In this document: in pieces, positions 31,792 through 43,978 of the stretch
Position numbering within the stretch: position 1 is the stretch's first letter
How the letters are laid out: every line of letters starts with the position of its first letter
Assembly (NCBI GenBank): GCA_014529385.2
Contig: CM043948.1
Location: 21,453,951-21,517,950 of the forward strand
DNA length: 64,000 nucleotides
Direction of reading: 5' to 3'
DNA from: Adiantum capillus-veneris
Lineage: Eukaryota; Streptophyta; Polypodiopsida; Polypodiales; Pteridaceae
Made by a program: the position numbers and the translations under genes
The notes under the pieces: generated by a model
Told to the model about the DNA's origin: nothing
Seen by the model: only the letters and a program-made list of their open reading frames with translations
Database searches by the model: none

Positions 31792-33318
31792 TCAGTCCAC
31801 AAAGGGGAGTAAGCCCAAATCTTTGCGGAAAGCTTCAAGCTTCTCACAAGACAATGCCTTTGTGAAAATATCTACAAGGTTGTCCTGTGTTGGCACATAA
31901 GCCAAGTTGATCTCTCCTGTTGAGAGCCTCTCCCTGACATAGTGGTAATGCACCTCAATGTGCTTTGTGCAAGCATGAAAAATTGGGTTCCTCGCAAACT
32001 TCCAATGCGCTCTGATTGTCAGTGTAGATAATGTTGGCAGTGTCCTGTCCAACACCCAAATCATCCATAAGGCGTCGGAGCCATACACACTCAACCGTAG
32101 CTGTGAAGACTGCCCTGTACTCAGCCTCACAACTCGAAGTGGCCACAGTAGGTTGCTTCTTGCTCAACCATGATATACATGAACTGCCAAGCATGAAACA
32201 AAAACCACTTGTGGACACTTGCGTGTCAAAACAACCAGCTCAATCTAAGTCCGAAAAAGCATGTAAATTTGGTGGCAATGATCTCCCCTTTGGATAAAAC
32301 AAGCGAAGATGTAGCTGTGAAGACTGCCCTGTACTCAGCCTCACAACTCGAAGTGGCCACAGTAGGTTGCTTCTTGCTCAACCATGATATACATGAACTG
32401 CCAAGCATGAAACAAAAACCACTTGTGGACACTTGCGTGTCAAAACAACCAGCTCAATCTAAGTCCGAAAAAGCATGTAAATTTGGTGGCAATGATCTCC
32501 CCTTTGGATAAAACAAGCGAAGATGTAAAGTGCCACTAAGGTAGAGGAAAATCCTCTTGACAGCCTTCCAATGCTTAGACCCTAGGCTATGCATGAATCT
32601 GCTCACTTGTGAGTGCAAATTGAATATTTGGCCTCGTATTGCATACATAAATGAGGCATCCAATAGCAGTTTGGTAAAGAGTGACATCAGCAGGATCACG
32701 AGCGTCATGCAGACTCAACTTCAAACCTGTTTCCATGGGAGTGGCAATAGGTTTGCAATCCTCAAGCCCAACCTTACATAGCAATGTCTCTATGTAACTT
32801 TTCTGACACAAGGAAATACTACCATCACACTGCTTAAATTGTATGCCCAAATAATGATGCAATAACCCCAAATCTTTCATCTTGAAAGTAGCATTCAAAT
32901 CAGCCTTAAATTCAGCAATATGTCTCTAATTAGGTCCAGTGATCAACAAATCATCTACATAAAGAACCACAATGAGAAGTACATCACCCTCACGCTTTAC
33001 ATACAATGTGCTTTTTGTTGGACTGTTACGAAAGCCTTGTTTGACCAAATGAGTGTCATCTTTCTCATACCAAGCACGAGGAGATTGCTTCAACCCATAC
33101 AAAGCCTTGTTAAATTTGAGCACTTTGTCTTCTTGTCCTTTCTTGACAAAACCGCAAGGCTGCGTTACATAAACTTCCTCAAATATGTCACCATTCAAGA
33201 AAGCAGTAACAATGTCTGATTGATGTACATCCCAACCAAAATGAGCTGCCTATGCACATAGAAAACGCACAGTAGTCATACGACAAGTGGGAGCAAAGGT
33301 CTCTTCATAATCTATGCC
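31792..33318 (-). pseudogene. Ty1/copia reverse transcriptase and RNase H, 5'-truncated
   Basis: Minus strand. The remnant opens at GIDYEETFAP-like sequence near 33318, then HQSDIVTAFLNGDIFEEVYV, KALYGLKQSPRAWYEK and the RT box VVLYVDDLLITGPN. MKDLGLLHHYLGIQ comes next, and copia RNase H near the end (GSSCISWLSKKQPTVATSS, SCEAEYRA, IIYTDNQSALEV, FTKALSCEKLEAF). Everything 5' of the catalytic RT core (gag, protease, integrase) is missing beyond 33318, where unrelated AT-rich DNA begins. Stops, frame changes and an internal 214-bp duplication make it inactive. Confidence 0.88.
32098..32525. repeat. perfect 214-bp tandem duplication inside copia RNase H
   Basis: 32098-32311 is repeated as 32312-32525 with no difference that I can find. 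The length is not a multiple of three, so it also shifts the frame. The junction shares the few bases GTA/TAG. Confidence 0.92.
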
Positions 33319-34110
33319 TTTTTAAGACATGTTTAGGAATTTTGGGAATTATTCAAGTCCCATTTTTTTTAAAGTTACTGAAAGACTTGGTATTTTGTGT
33401 AGTTCATGCCTTCATCTATTTGCTAGTACACTCTATGTTCCATTATAATATATCCCTTAGTACATATCTAGAGGGGTGTCTATATTTAAATACATCGGTA
33501 CATACATCAATTGCAGTGACATCAAAAGCATGGCACTAAACTTAATTGGTATTTTACAATATTCTTCATGTGAAAAATTTGATGTAAATCAATACCTTTA
33601 TTTTTAGAGATCATGTTAAAGATTTGGCTTTATTAACATTAAAAAAAGTCTAGAAGACTCAAAAATGAATTCTAGAATTGAAGGGACCTCAAAAGAGTGT
33701 GGTGTTAAGAAACACCAAGATAGAAAATAAAATCCAATTGAGATATTAACATGATATCCAAGTATCCTACAGCTCATCCTTAGAAAAGATAAAATTACAT
33801 TAGAAATATATGTGAAGTGGCTCAACTGCAAATGCAAAAAAAATAAAACTTTTTATCTCTTTCAAGAGGCTCAATGACTACAAATGAGAAAAAGATAAAA
33901 TTTTGTCAAAAATACTATGTCAAAACGATCAATGATCACAAATACATCCTCAAAAATTGTGTTTTCTCATGCATTGCTCCAATAAAATACTATGCCAAGC
34001 ATTTCCCATGCATGACCTATTTGTAAAACCTCTTGATTATGAATTTTCAAGATATGATACCTTATTCTTCATGATCTATAATTTTTTTTGTTATCTATAG
34101 TAATCTTTTG
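33319..34110. other. AT-rich stretch without recognised features
   Basis: Follows the copia truncation point. I see no gene and no clear repeat. Confidence 0.5.
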
Positions 34111-34310
34111 TTAGAATGCTCATGAGGCTAGCCTTGCATGGTAGTGCTACACTAACATATGGAGGCAAGAATCGACCTTAAGTTTGAGCCTACAAACTAA
34201 ATGTCAATCTCATGTTAGCTATAAAGAGATTATGAGTCTCGCCGAACGTATGCAAGTGCTACACTAGGATACGGAATTTTGAACGTCACTTGGAAATTCT
34301 CAACTAGGAA
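34111..34310. repeat. stray copies of the multi-dyad satellite monomer
   Basis: ATGAGGCTAGCCTTGCATGG, then AGTGCTACACTAACATATGG and CTTAAGTTTGAGCCTA, in the same order as in the 47.6-51.35 kb array, followed by a weaker second copy. Confidence 0.75.
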
Positions 34311-35167
34311 CCTATGACAAGGATTCTTGTGTTTGAGGCTTATACACTAGTGTTTCACCAGCTCTCTTGGTTAGGCGTGAACTTATGTCTGATACTTTTT
34401 GTAGGAACCTTGTCAATCACCTCAAATTTATCAACCTTGCTAAGAAAAAGAGAAACCGTTCCAATCTCCACATTTCCATCTATCCAAGAGCCATCTCTTG
34501 TCGTTTGGATATTTTCCATATTCAATATGGACCTTAGTTGGCTTGCTAGAAACCGTGAGTTGACTAGCTAGGAACCCTTTCCACACGCATTTTGCTATTG
34601 ATGAAATCAATGAAACACTGTAACACATATTCATATTGTGAATTCAATGAGTGACAAGTTTGTAACAAAATATGTACAAAGATTCCTTTTGGTATCATGT
34701 AGATTGAAGACTACCAATTAATATGGTACATGCTTTGCATTGCAAAAGTCTTTGATCTACCTCATATCAAATCCCATCCCCTTGCTTTTCCAATAAATAT
34801 ATCTATCTTGATATATTATGCCCATATTAGCTCTATAAATGGTGATTGAAGAGTTACTACAATTTTTGAAAGTGATGGAGTCTTCTTTTCTCTATTGAGG
34901 GAGTCCCTGATGTAGTACTGGCTATAGCTGCTCATTTGACTGTACTCACGCTCTCTCAACTTGTAATTCTTGCAAACTTGTTCCCAAAATAACTTTTACC
35001 TTTTTAGATCAAAGAAGAATGAGAGTATTGCTTCTTTCAACTCAATCTATTTTTAATTTCCAAGCCATCTCATCCATGTCCATTCTATGAGGGGGATGAT
35101 TGCCCTTATTTAGCAAGATGATTATGTTTAGGAATGCATTCCATTGTGCTCATGAGGGGATTAATGA

Positions 35168-36008
35168 TTATGAGGGGGACACGACTAAAAAATTGAAGCA
35201 ATTGAGGGGTAATCTTTGCAAATTTTTTGGCCATACAAACATTTTGCACCACTTATGGCATGCTACATAAAGATGATCCAATAGTCTAACATTGTAAACC
35301 TCCTCTTTGGAAAGTTTGTGAAGGGAAAATTTGCTAGAAGGATTAAAGGGCGTGGAAATTGCTAATATCTCTGCTTGACTTGGTTCTTGAATGAAACATA
35401 AAATCAAAATCTTGAACCAATCTAGATTGGGTCTTTTGTACACATAGTTTGATGGAACAAGAAAACACTTTGTCACGTCAACACTAAAGACTTTGTTTTT
35501 CACGAATTGGTAGTATCCCTTGTTGATTTCTAAGGAGGTCAGTGCCTTGTCATCTGCTAGTAGAGTTTTGATTTTCCACCAACTTCTCTTCAAAAACCTC
35601 TTTGTCTAGCTTTCTACACTTTGTCATCTTTCTCTTGGCTATTTGTTGTCCATCTTCTTCAAAAGTAGAATCATCTTTTGCCTTTTATCTCCTTGTGAAT
35701 CATTGTGCCTCTTGCCCTTGTGAACCTTTCATTGATGCATTGACTCTAGGGACCTTTGGAAAACTAATGGTGGCAACAATATTCTCTGTGCTCTTTAAAG
35801 AGCTTGCATCAACACCTCTCGATGTTGCAAGTGCAATACTACTATGGATTTTCCTATCTTCTCCATAGCTTTCGCTTGCTGATTTCTTTCCATATACAAC
35901 CTTTGTTGGTAAGCTCAAGGTCCACTTTTCATTCTTTAGTGGATTCACTAGGTTGTCCTTATAATCCACACCTGAGCGTTCTTGATTAGTAAAGCTGGAG
36001 ATCTTCAA
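35168..36008 (-). CDS. unassigned minus-strand frames
   Basis: Two frames, 35168-35593 (141 residues) and 35700-36008 (102 residues), in different phases. The first has GYYQFVKNKVFSVDVTKCFL and YKRPNLDWFKILILCF. The second is Lys/Ser-rich (YGKKSASESYGEDRKI). The bases between them are also Lys/Glu-rich on the minus strand. I do not recognise either. They may be one decayed gene, possibly of a retroelement since the style resembles 57.3-58.0 kb, or may not be coding. Confidence 0.25.
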
Positions 36009-36479
36009 TCCGAACTTTACAGTGGAATTTTATTTTCTAGTTTTCTACCATTCATGTCTACTACATGAAACTTCCCAATGATAAGAAAAACTTGTTTGCC
36101 TTTGTGGTCTCACGAATAGTAGTACATTACATGCAATGCATGGCATTTCTATTGCATCCACATCATCTTTTCCACCCACAACAATCCCCATCCCATGTGT
36201 CCATATTTCACATCACCGTGTGTCAAGTACAGATGGATGTCACCTTTGTAGTTTGCATCCATATCGTTGGTATATAGAAACCACCTCACTCCTTCTTTTC
36301 TTTATACAAAGGTCTTATCAACCTTTATTGTTGGAGCGTTCCAAGAGCATCCAATGTGAAGACTTGGACACCTTGATTTGATGTAGTTGGTACATTGGAA
36401 GCATGCATTCCTAAGAATACAAAAAAGAAAAAATTTATAACTAAACAAGGAACACGGGTTTAAAGTTAAACAACACACC

Positions 36480-36860
36480 ACAAGGATTCCATGAGGGTAG
36501 CCTTACAAGCTAGTGCTACACTAGAAAATATACATGAGGCTCAAACATGAGTCTGAACTTAAAATTCAAGCTTTATGCCCTTGGTATCCATAAGCATATC
36601 ATGAGGCTAGCCTTGCATGGGAGTGCTACAATAGCATGTGGAGAGGAAGCTCAAACTTAAATTTGAGCTTAAAGGTAATGTTCTATATTCCCTTGGTAGC
36701 ATTTAAGAATTTCTTGAGGCCAGCCTTAAATGCTACTACCACACTAGCATATGTAGTTTGAGCCTAAAAATGTTTTCTATGCTCTTGGAAGCCATAAGGA
36801 TTTCATAAGATTAACCTTGTGCAATAGTACTACTATCATAATAATCAATATATAATTCTC
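36480..36860. repeat. three to four diverged satellite monomers
   Basis: Repeating order of CCTTGGTA, ATGAGGCTAGCCTTGC, AGTGCTACACTAG and GGCTCAAACTTAA-type blocks, about 110 bp apart, as in the main array. Confidence 0.8.
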
Positions 36861-38024
36861 CTAAATGATTTTCTCATGTTAAACTGATCATTTAATATGG
36901 GGAAGAGCCAGCGGAGAAATAGCTAGAATATTGGTTAAGCTAGCAGACCGGCCACAGTAGGGATCCAAAGGAGGGAAAATAGGGATCCAAAGGGGGGGGG
37001 GGGCATCTGCAAAAGATCCCTGTGCAATAATGGGCTTAAAAGACCCTAAGGTTCAGCCCATTAAGACTTCCAAAATGCTAAGGTTCCAAAATTCAAAGGT
37101 TGTGCCCAAAGGTCAAGCATGGGGGGAATTGGATACTTTGGTGTGTCCCAAAATTCTTTATCAATCCCTACATAGGAGGGGGCGAGCCTTGGGAGTAGGG
37201 GATGAGAGAGAAGCTCTCACACACACACAATCTCCCTTTATACAAAGGGAATGAGGGACACATGTCAGCTCCCTAGCCCAGATGCCCACAAGGTGTACCC
37301 AATTCCTATTGGATGGCCTTGGAGGTGGAATAATGAGAATTAAGCTAGAGTAAATCTAGTTTAATTAATTTAAAAACACTTAATAAAATAACCAATGAGA
37401 ATTAAGCTTTCTAGAAGACTAATGGGCAGTCTCCCAAGGGGACCAATGAGCATTCAACAGCCCAATGGCTTGCCTGATTTCTATTGGCCAGGATGCAAAG
37501 GGGTCCAATGAGAGTTTAGTTGCATTTATTAATTACATAAAGCTCTCACAAAAGGGGAAAGGGGGACACATGTCAGAAGGCTATCACTTATACTGCTTAA
37601 TTATCATTGGCTAGCTCTAGGGAGGTCCAATGAGACTGTAGCATGAGCAAATAGCAAGAGGGGTCGACCAAGAGAGAGAGGGGGATGATTTTTTCAAGGC
37701 ATTATCACACACACACTCACACAATCTCATGTGTGAAGTAAAGAAGACTCTCTCTTCTTATCAAGCTTTAATGGAAAGCTTACCACCTACTTTAAGCTTG
37801 TGAGAAGGGAGGCCTACACCAACAACTCTTGACTTTGTGATGCAAATCCAACCAAGAGCCAAGCTTCAATGCATGCTCATCTCCTCTGCCATGCTAATTA
37901 CTAAGCTAAGATATGCTAATATGAGTGATTATGTGAGGAGATGTACATCTTTCTCGTAAGAATACTCCTTCTTCCTCTCAATCTACTCTCATACCCCGCT
38001 AGCTCTCACCATCTTCGAAGGTGT
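36861..38024. other. non-coding flank with a G12 run and clustered CCAAT boxes
   Basis: A run of 12 G lies at 36992-37003. Between about 37305 and 37640 CCAAT or its complement ATTGG occurs at least eight times, often as CCAATGAG. An (AC)n-type stretch is at 37708-37725. A 74-codon frame at 37030 shows nothing I recognise. This is the left flank of the 38-47 kb element. Confidence 0.5.
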
Positions 38025-39328
38025 TGATCCGAGCCTATCACAAATTTTTGTTTACTATATTTTGTTGGTTTTCCTTGATTCTAGAGGTTTACAATAAAAG
38101 AAAGAGTGAGAAAAACCTCTTGGAAAAATTCAAAAAATGATTTGATGGGAATTTTTTCTTGACTAGTTCACCGGAGGTGAAAGGTAGAGGGAGAACCTAG
38201 TGGTAAAGGGAAGGAAAAATATGTAAATGTGAAAAGAAAATATATGATGTGGTTGTGGAGCCATGCACCCATGATTCAATGGTCATGAGTGCCTCATATC
38301 ATCATGGCTTTGGAGCCATATGATGATTCAAACAGATGGGACCCAAGTAGAAGACTTGGTAAAGGAAGGAAACAGACACATGATTTTGTTGGATTTTTAA
38401 AAAATACTTCCACTCCGATCCAAGAAAATTTGTCTTCATCAAAGTTGTAGCTGATGATCTAGAGATTCTGACCATAGTTTTTTTTATAATTTTTGCATCT
38501 ATGGTCTAGGAGATATGGCCAAAATGGCGGACTCCAGTTTTTTCAATTGTGGTGGAGACCACCCCTTGTACCTTTACACACACACCCTTCCTTTTCCACA
38601 TTGAGACCTTCTCTAAAAATCAGCCATTAGTCTTCTCACCCTCCCCTCCTTCCTCCTCTCTCTCAAGCTCAAAAAACCATCACAAATTCCTCTTCTAATC
38701 ACCTCTCAAATCATGCTTAATCTTGTTGTAATTCATAAGTTCTCATTCAACCTCTTTCTATTATTACTAGATATGCATTGATTTTATGTAGATTCTTTAC
38801 ATTTTAAAATAAGAAAGCTCTTGGACTCAAGCTATGGAGGAAGGAGTGAAGACAACACAAGTGATGATGGAGCCAATTAGTTGCAAATTGGTCAACAAAT
38901 CACTTGGAAGGAGCTTCTTCATTGGTTGAATGTCCCTAATCAAGCTTCATTTGTACAAATTTCACTTGGATCTTAACCTCACTCCTAATCACTCTCTTTC
39001 CTATATAAAGAGGCCCTCCCCTTTGTAATTTCAAGTATCCCTCAGCCCCATTGAGTCTTTGTATCACTCATCATGAGCCCATAAAGCTCATTCATTCACT
39101 CTATTCTTGCACATTCTAGAGTGCAAATTGTTTTATGCTAGTAACCTCCCCTCCTCTTACTTATGTTAATTAAGAGAGATCTTTTATGTGTGTGTGAGAG
39201 TGCTTGATGTGATTTTGGATAATTCTTGAGTTGTTGTTTAGTAATCTACATGCTATTTGTGTTGGGAGTGCTTGAAGTTATCCATTCCTTGTACACACAC
39301 TAAGGTTAATGCTTCATTCATAGTGATA

Positions 39329-39396
<68 letters not shown>

Positions 39397-39511
39397 TGTA
39401 GCAGTCCTAGTCCACGCTTCCAAGACTAGGTGGTGCCCTCATCTCATTTCCCTTGTGGCGCAATGGAGTTTGTTTTGGTGTAGAGGCCGCCATTACAAAT
39501 TTCCTTCGTCA
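38025..39511 (+). repeat. 5' LTR of the Tat-like element
   Basis: From TGATCCGAGCC to CCTTCGTCA. TATATAAAG lies at 39002-39010 and a (TC)n run at 39331-39394. By eye it differs from the 3' copy at roughly 2 percent of positions, apart from the (TC)n length. Confidence 0.92.
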
Positions 39512-39516
39512 TAAAT

Positions 39517-39534
39517 TGGTGCCCCCAGGGAGGA
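39517..39534 (+). other. putative primer binding site
   Basis: TGGTGCCCCCAGGGAGGA starts 5 bases after the LTR end. It begins TGG, as required to pair with a tRNA CCA end. I cannot name the tRNA. Confidence 0.5.
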
Positions 39535-39655
39535 GTTCTCAAGCAGCGCTCTGTCAATCCCATGAAGGAAGGTCCATCAAATTTGTCTGAGACTTCCACT
39601 ATGGTCTCCCCAAGAAGCTCGAGAAAAGAAGCGTCTTTATCGACAAACGGCACGT

Positions 39656-40066
39656 ATGCGGGTAAAGAGAGTTAACTACATACACCCTTCTTTGCTTCAA
39701 GGAAAATTTTGTAGTCATCAAGTCCCTAGGTCAAAGCATTGTGCTGAGTGCTTCGTGGCTAGTGTGAAGACACTTCCTTTGAAGCCTCGACTTCAGGTGG
39801 TGAAAGCACTTTCAAACTCGGGTATTAACAAGTTTTTGGAGGGGGAGCTACACATCAATGGGGTGCGGTATTGGCAAGAGGCTACATATGGTGATGCACT
39901 CCAACTACTACTAGCAAGAAGGCTCAAGGTAGTTGAGAGGGTAGCCATTGAACCATATGAACTCGACAAAGCTGAAGATGGTCACACCAAAGCTAGGCTA
40001 ATCACTGGTGAGCAAATTCTTCGCATCTCTCAAATGGTGGGATCCAAGAGAGCTGAACTTCAATGA
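39656..40066 (+). CDS. unassigned frame upstream of gag
   Basis: 136 codons in a different phase from gag. It has GINKFLEGELHINGVRYWQE and YGDALQLLLARRLKVVERVA. It does not look like a known Gag part. It may be the decayed N-terminal half of Gag or an extra ORF of this lineage. The stretch 40067-40500 has only weak, broken frames. Confidence 0.3.
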   Translation: MRVKRVNYIHPSLLQGKFCSHQVPRSKHCAECFVASVKTLPLKPRLQVVKALSNSGINKFLEGELHINGVRYWQEATYGDALQLLLARRLKVVERVAIEPYELDKAEDGHTKARLITGEQILRISQMVGSKRAELQ

Positions 40067-40499
40067 AGTGCTTCATGGAAGTTTGTATTTAATGCACCAA
40101 TGAATAATCCCATTTTCTACAACTTTCAATCAGTTCAGAATATTAGGGTGAATGTGCGTATTGATAGAAAGATTTTTTCCCAACAAAGATTGGTCTTCTA
40201 TTTTGGAGCTGAGAGGTTGAGAGAGATATTGTTGTCCCCTGACCCTATAATATTTCCTATTTTGGAGTATAATGTATCTTTTGATGTTCACATCTTCATC
40301 TTGCTTTAAGCATACTCCATGAATCATAGGGATTTATATGGACCTTTCCAACCTCTTTCTAGACAAACTGTGCATATAATAGCTAGCACAAAGCTTAGAT
40401 TCCAAAACATCATAAGGAACTTACTAGGCCCTCGTCGTCTAGCTGAGATTAATGCATCTATCAATCCATTTATTCTACCCTGAATAAGATATGATTTGG

Positions 40500-42252
40500 G
40501 CCTAGAATTTTTCATCTTTTTGCTGTATTGAGAGGAAGGCAACCCATTTTATGATGCCTTTCCCTAATTTTTATGGGCGTAGTGGGGAAAATGCTGGATT
40601 TTTTGGATAACTTGGAGATGGATTTCCTTGTCTCTGGGAGGGATGACGAAGCATTGAAATTGAGAGCTTTTCCTTTGGTTCTCAAAGAAGAAGCTAGGGT
40701 ATGGTTCCAGGCTCTAGATCCAACCCAAAGAGCTGATTGGGAGGGATTGAAGGCGGCTTTCCTACGAAGATTTCAACAAGCCAATTCGGCAGAAGAACTA
40801 TGGCAACGGCTTCTGGCCCTTCATCAAGTTGACCCTCATGGTTATGCAACCTATGAGGAAGGTTTTCTGAAACTTTGGGGGAAATGGTCAGACTCACTAA
40901 ACCCTAGTGAGCGAGCTCCCAATTGCCTCCAAAAGGATTGATTTATCTCAGGTTTGTACCCCTTGCTAAGGGAGAAGGTAAAGAGCAATTTTCCAAATAC
41001 TTTTGAAGATGCCTCAAGGATTGCTAGGGAAAAGAATCGAAAGATTCTCTATCAAGCCCAAGCTGGCCAGCTAGCTTTGGGAGGCAATGTCACAACTATG
41101 GAAGCTTCTCACGTACCTCCAAATGTGCCTAATGCACCAGACCTCAATAGAAGTCAACAAGAAGATTTTCTCCAACAAATAAACAATCTCACAAACCAGT
41201 TAGAGTGTTTGAGAGTAAATCTTGTGCAGGGTGCAAGAAGGCCTATTGAGGGGAATGGTGGGAATCGGCCACCAATACGACGTCAAGCAAGGGAAATGTT
41301 GTGTTACAATTGTGGGGAAAATGGCCACGGCATGTATAATTGCCCTCATCCCAGAAGATATGACTACCCTGTTAGAGGTCCTCGACAACAAGTAAGTCCT
41401 CCCCGTGCTAGAGCTCAAGCACAAGAGCAACCACAACCTCAAATTTTGCAGCCACCTCGTGCTCAAGCTCAAGCCCCTTCTACTCAACCAAATGTGAGCA
41501 TCATAAGGATGGAGGAGGTCGTCAAGGGCAGAAGCAACCAGGAAGAAATAGCTAAAGGGAAGATGAAGATAGATGAAGTGGCTACAATGCCTATCAAGCG
41601 TGTGTGTGTCCAAGATGAAGTAAGTAAAGAAACAAGTAAGGATACAAGCAATGAAGCAAGTACATCTCGGGCAACTAAAGATGAAGCCAAGAAGAGAAAG
41701 ACCCGTACTAGGTCTCAAATTGACGTCTCTGATTTCCCTATGGGATCTCGGACACAACCTTATGACTTGACAGCTGATGTGAGTTCTCAAGGACCAAAGA
41801 TTACTTGGCCACAACTACTTCATATCTCCCCAAAGTTGCGACGAAAATGGTCAAAAATGGTGAGCACGAGGGCAAAGCGAAGTAAGCTAGTAAGTGTAAT
41901 CAAAGCATATGGTCTCAAGGATATAGTGCCTTTGGTGGAGGCTCAAATCAAGGGACAACGGATTCCAAAAACTTACATAGACAGTGGAGCAGAGGTTTGT
42001 GTCATGACAGAAAATCTAATGCATCAATTGGGTTTAGAGGTAATGGAATCATCAAACTTTAGGGCAAAAATGGCCAATAATGTCTCTGTCACTTGTGTGG
42101 GTGTAGTGAAAGCTTTGAGAGTTTCTGTTTTTGGAATCACTACAGAAGTTGATGCTTATGTGATGCCAGTAAAGGGAGAAGGATACACCCTTATTTTAGG
42201 ATGACCTTGGCTCATGGGTATGGGAGCTAGGCAAGATTGGGCAACATGAGAC
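40500..42252 (+). pseudogene. Tat-like Gag and retropepsin
   Basis: The frame gives LRAFPLVLKEEARVWFQALD and WEGLKAAFLRRFQQANS, a typical gypsy capsid helix pattern, then a TGA at 40939. It resumes as SGLYPLLREKVKSNFPNTFEDASR, a coiled linker, one CCHC knuckle (CYNCGENGHGMYNC near 41300) and a Gln/Pro-rich stretch. A basic segment follows, then retropepsin (KTYIDSGAEVCVMTENL, canonical D-S-G-A) ending TLILG. A TGA at 42202 follows directly and a second TGA at 42247, both in frame. Apart from the stops the protease looks intact. Confidence 0.85.
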
Positions 42253-43977
42253 TTGGAGTTGAGGCCTCGAGTGGGTGGCCATAGTCGGAAGGTGGTTTAT
42301 AACTTGAAGAATGGGCGACAAGAGAACCTTGAACTAGAGACGTCAGCTGATGAGTGGATCTCAAGTGGATTCTCCTCATCCATGGACGAGGAAGAGAGTT
42401 CAAGTGAAGAGAGTGATAGCACTCTCGAAGTCATGGGCGTCACCATAAAGGAAACTACCTCATCAGAAGACAACCCAAGGATCCAAATGGAGAATGTGTG
42501 GGATGCCAGCCTATAGAAGATGTTATCCAAGGATATAAAGGAAGAAGAAAAGGAGGGTTATGTAAATGTTCTCAAGAAGCATGCATCATTGTTTATTTCT
42601 GATTAGACTCACATTACAGGTGTCACTGCAGTGAAGCATCATATCCATCTAAAAGAAGGGAGCAAGCCAGTAGTACAAAAACTAAGAAGATTAGGAGTTG
42701 TGCAACAAAATGCACTGTTGTCCGAGGTGAAGAGACTCTTAGAATCAGGATTCATATACCCAGTAGAAGATTCAGAATGGGTCTCCCCAGTAGTGGTGAG
42801 GCCAAAGAAGAATGGTAAACGGCGAGTGTGTGTGGATTACAAGCCACTAAATGCTACAACAAAGAGGGACCACTTCCCTCTCCCATTTCAAGATGAGATT
42901 CTAAATGAAGTAGCAGGCCATGAGCGATACACAGTGTGTGATGGCTACTCCGGCTACTTTTAAATACGCATTGCAGAGGAGGACCAGAAAAAGACTACTT
43001 TCATCACACCATGGGGCTGTTTTGCATTTCGAGTCATGCCTTTTGGTCTCACCAACGCTCCAGCCACCTTTCAATGATTCATGAACATGGTCTTCCAAAA
43101 TTACTTTGGTAAGTCCATAAGGGTTTTCATAGATGACTTTTGTATTTACAGCTCCAAAAGTATGCATCTTCGCAAAATTGATGAAGGATTTACTCGTTTA
43201 GCTAAGCTGGGTGGACAACTAAACAAGGACAAATGTCACATTGGGGAAAGCAAGGTTACACTATTGGGGCATGTAGTGTCCATTGATGGAATCGAGGTAG
43301 ATCCTGAAAAGATAGAAACATTGCTAAATCTACCTCCCCCAACTTCCATCAAACAATTAATCTCTTTCTTGCAAAAGCTAAGATATTTGAGTAGATTCAT
43401 ACACTTACTCTCCCAAGTGATATTTCCTCTACAACAGCTGACTCGTCAAGAGACACTTGTTTGGAGTGAAGAAAGTGATGGGCATTTTTGAGAGATAAAA
43501 AAAATGTTAGGGTCACTCCCTGTAATCCTCCAACCTTGTTGGGAAGAAACATTCTTTGTAAAACCTAGTGTGGGAGAAGAGGCCATTGGTGCTGCCCTCC
43601 TACAAAAAGATCCAAAAACATCCTTTATGAGGCCTGTGTATTTTGCTAGCCGCCTCATGGAAAACACAGAGAAGTCCTACACCCTGATGGAACAGCTAGT
43701 GTTAGCTCTCATGTTTGCGGTAACCAAATTTCGGCCATACTTGTTGCCGAAGAGGTTTGTAATTATCACTGTGGAGGATATGTTTCCCTATGCACTACAA
43801 CATATGGAAATCTCTGACAAAATATCAAAGTGGGTGGTGCGATTTCAAGAGTTTGATTATACAATATAGGCTGAAAGAACAACTCGAGAATGCTTAGCCG
43901 ACATTTTAACAAACAAGTGCTATGAAAAAGTTTTCCATTTGAAGAGAAAGGAACTTCCACCACCTCCAGCTCTAGAG
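42253..43977 (+). pseudogene. Tat-like reverse transcriptase and first RNase H
   Basis: In frame with Gag. An acidic linker (MDEEESSSEESDSTLEV) is followed by RT motifs: [70 protein letters not shown], and VFIDDFCIYS, whose I-D-D-F stands where most elements have Y-x-D-D-I. RNase H follows (QETLVWSEESDGHF, EEAIGAALLQKD, ESYTLMEQLVLALMFAVTKF-type sequence). Stops: TAG 42514, TAG 42604, TAA 42961, TGA 43075, TGA 43489, TAG 43867. Reading changes frame near 43978. Confidence 0.88.
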
Positions 43978-43978
43978 G

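Noticed and set aside
39257-39514. Frame with long Ser-Leu repeats in the LTR (also at 46978-47274)
   Set aside because: Translation of the (TC)n run inside the LTRs.
41200-41814. 204-residue minus-strand frame
   Set aside because: Lies opposite the Tat-like Gag with its zinc knuckle, so it is a shadow.
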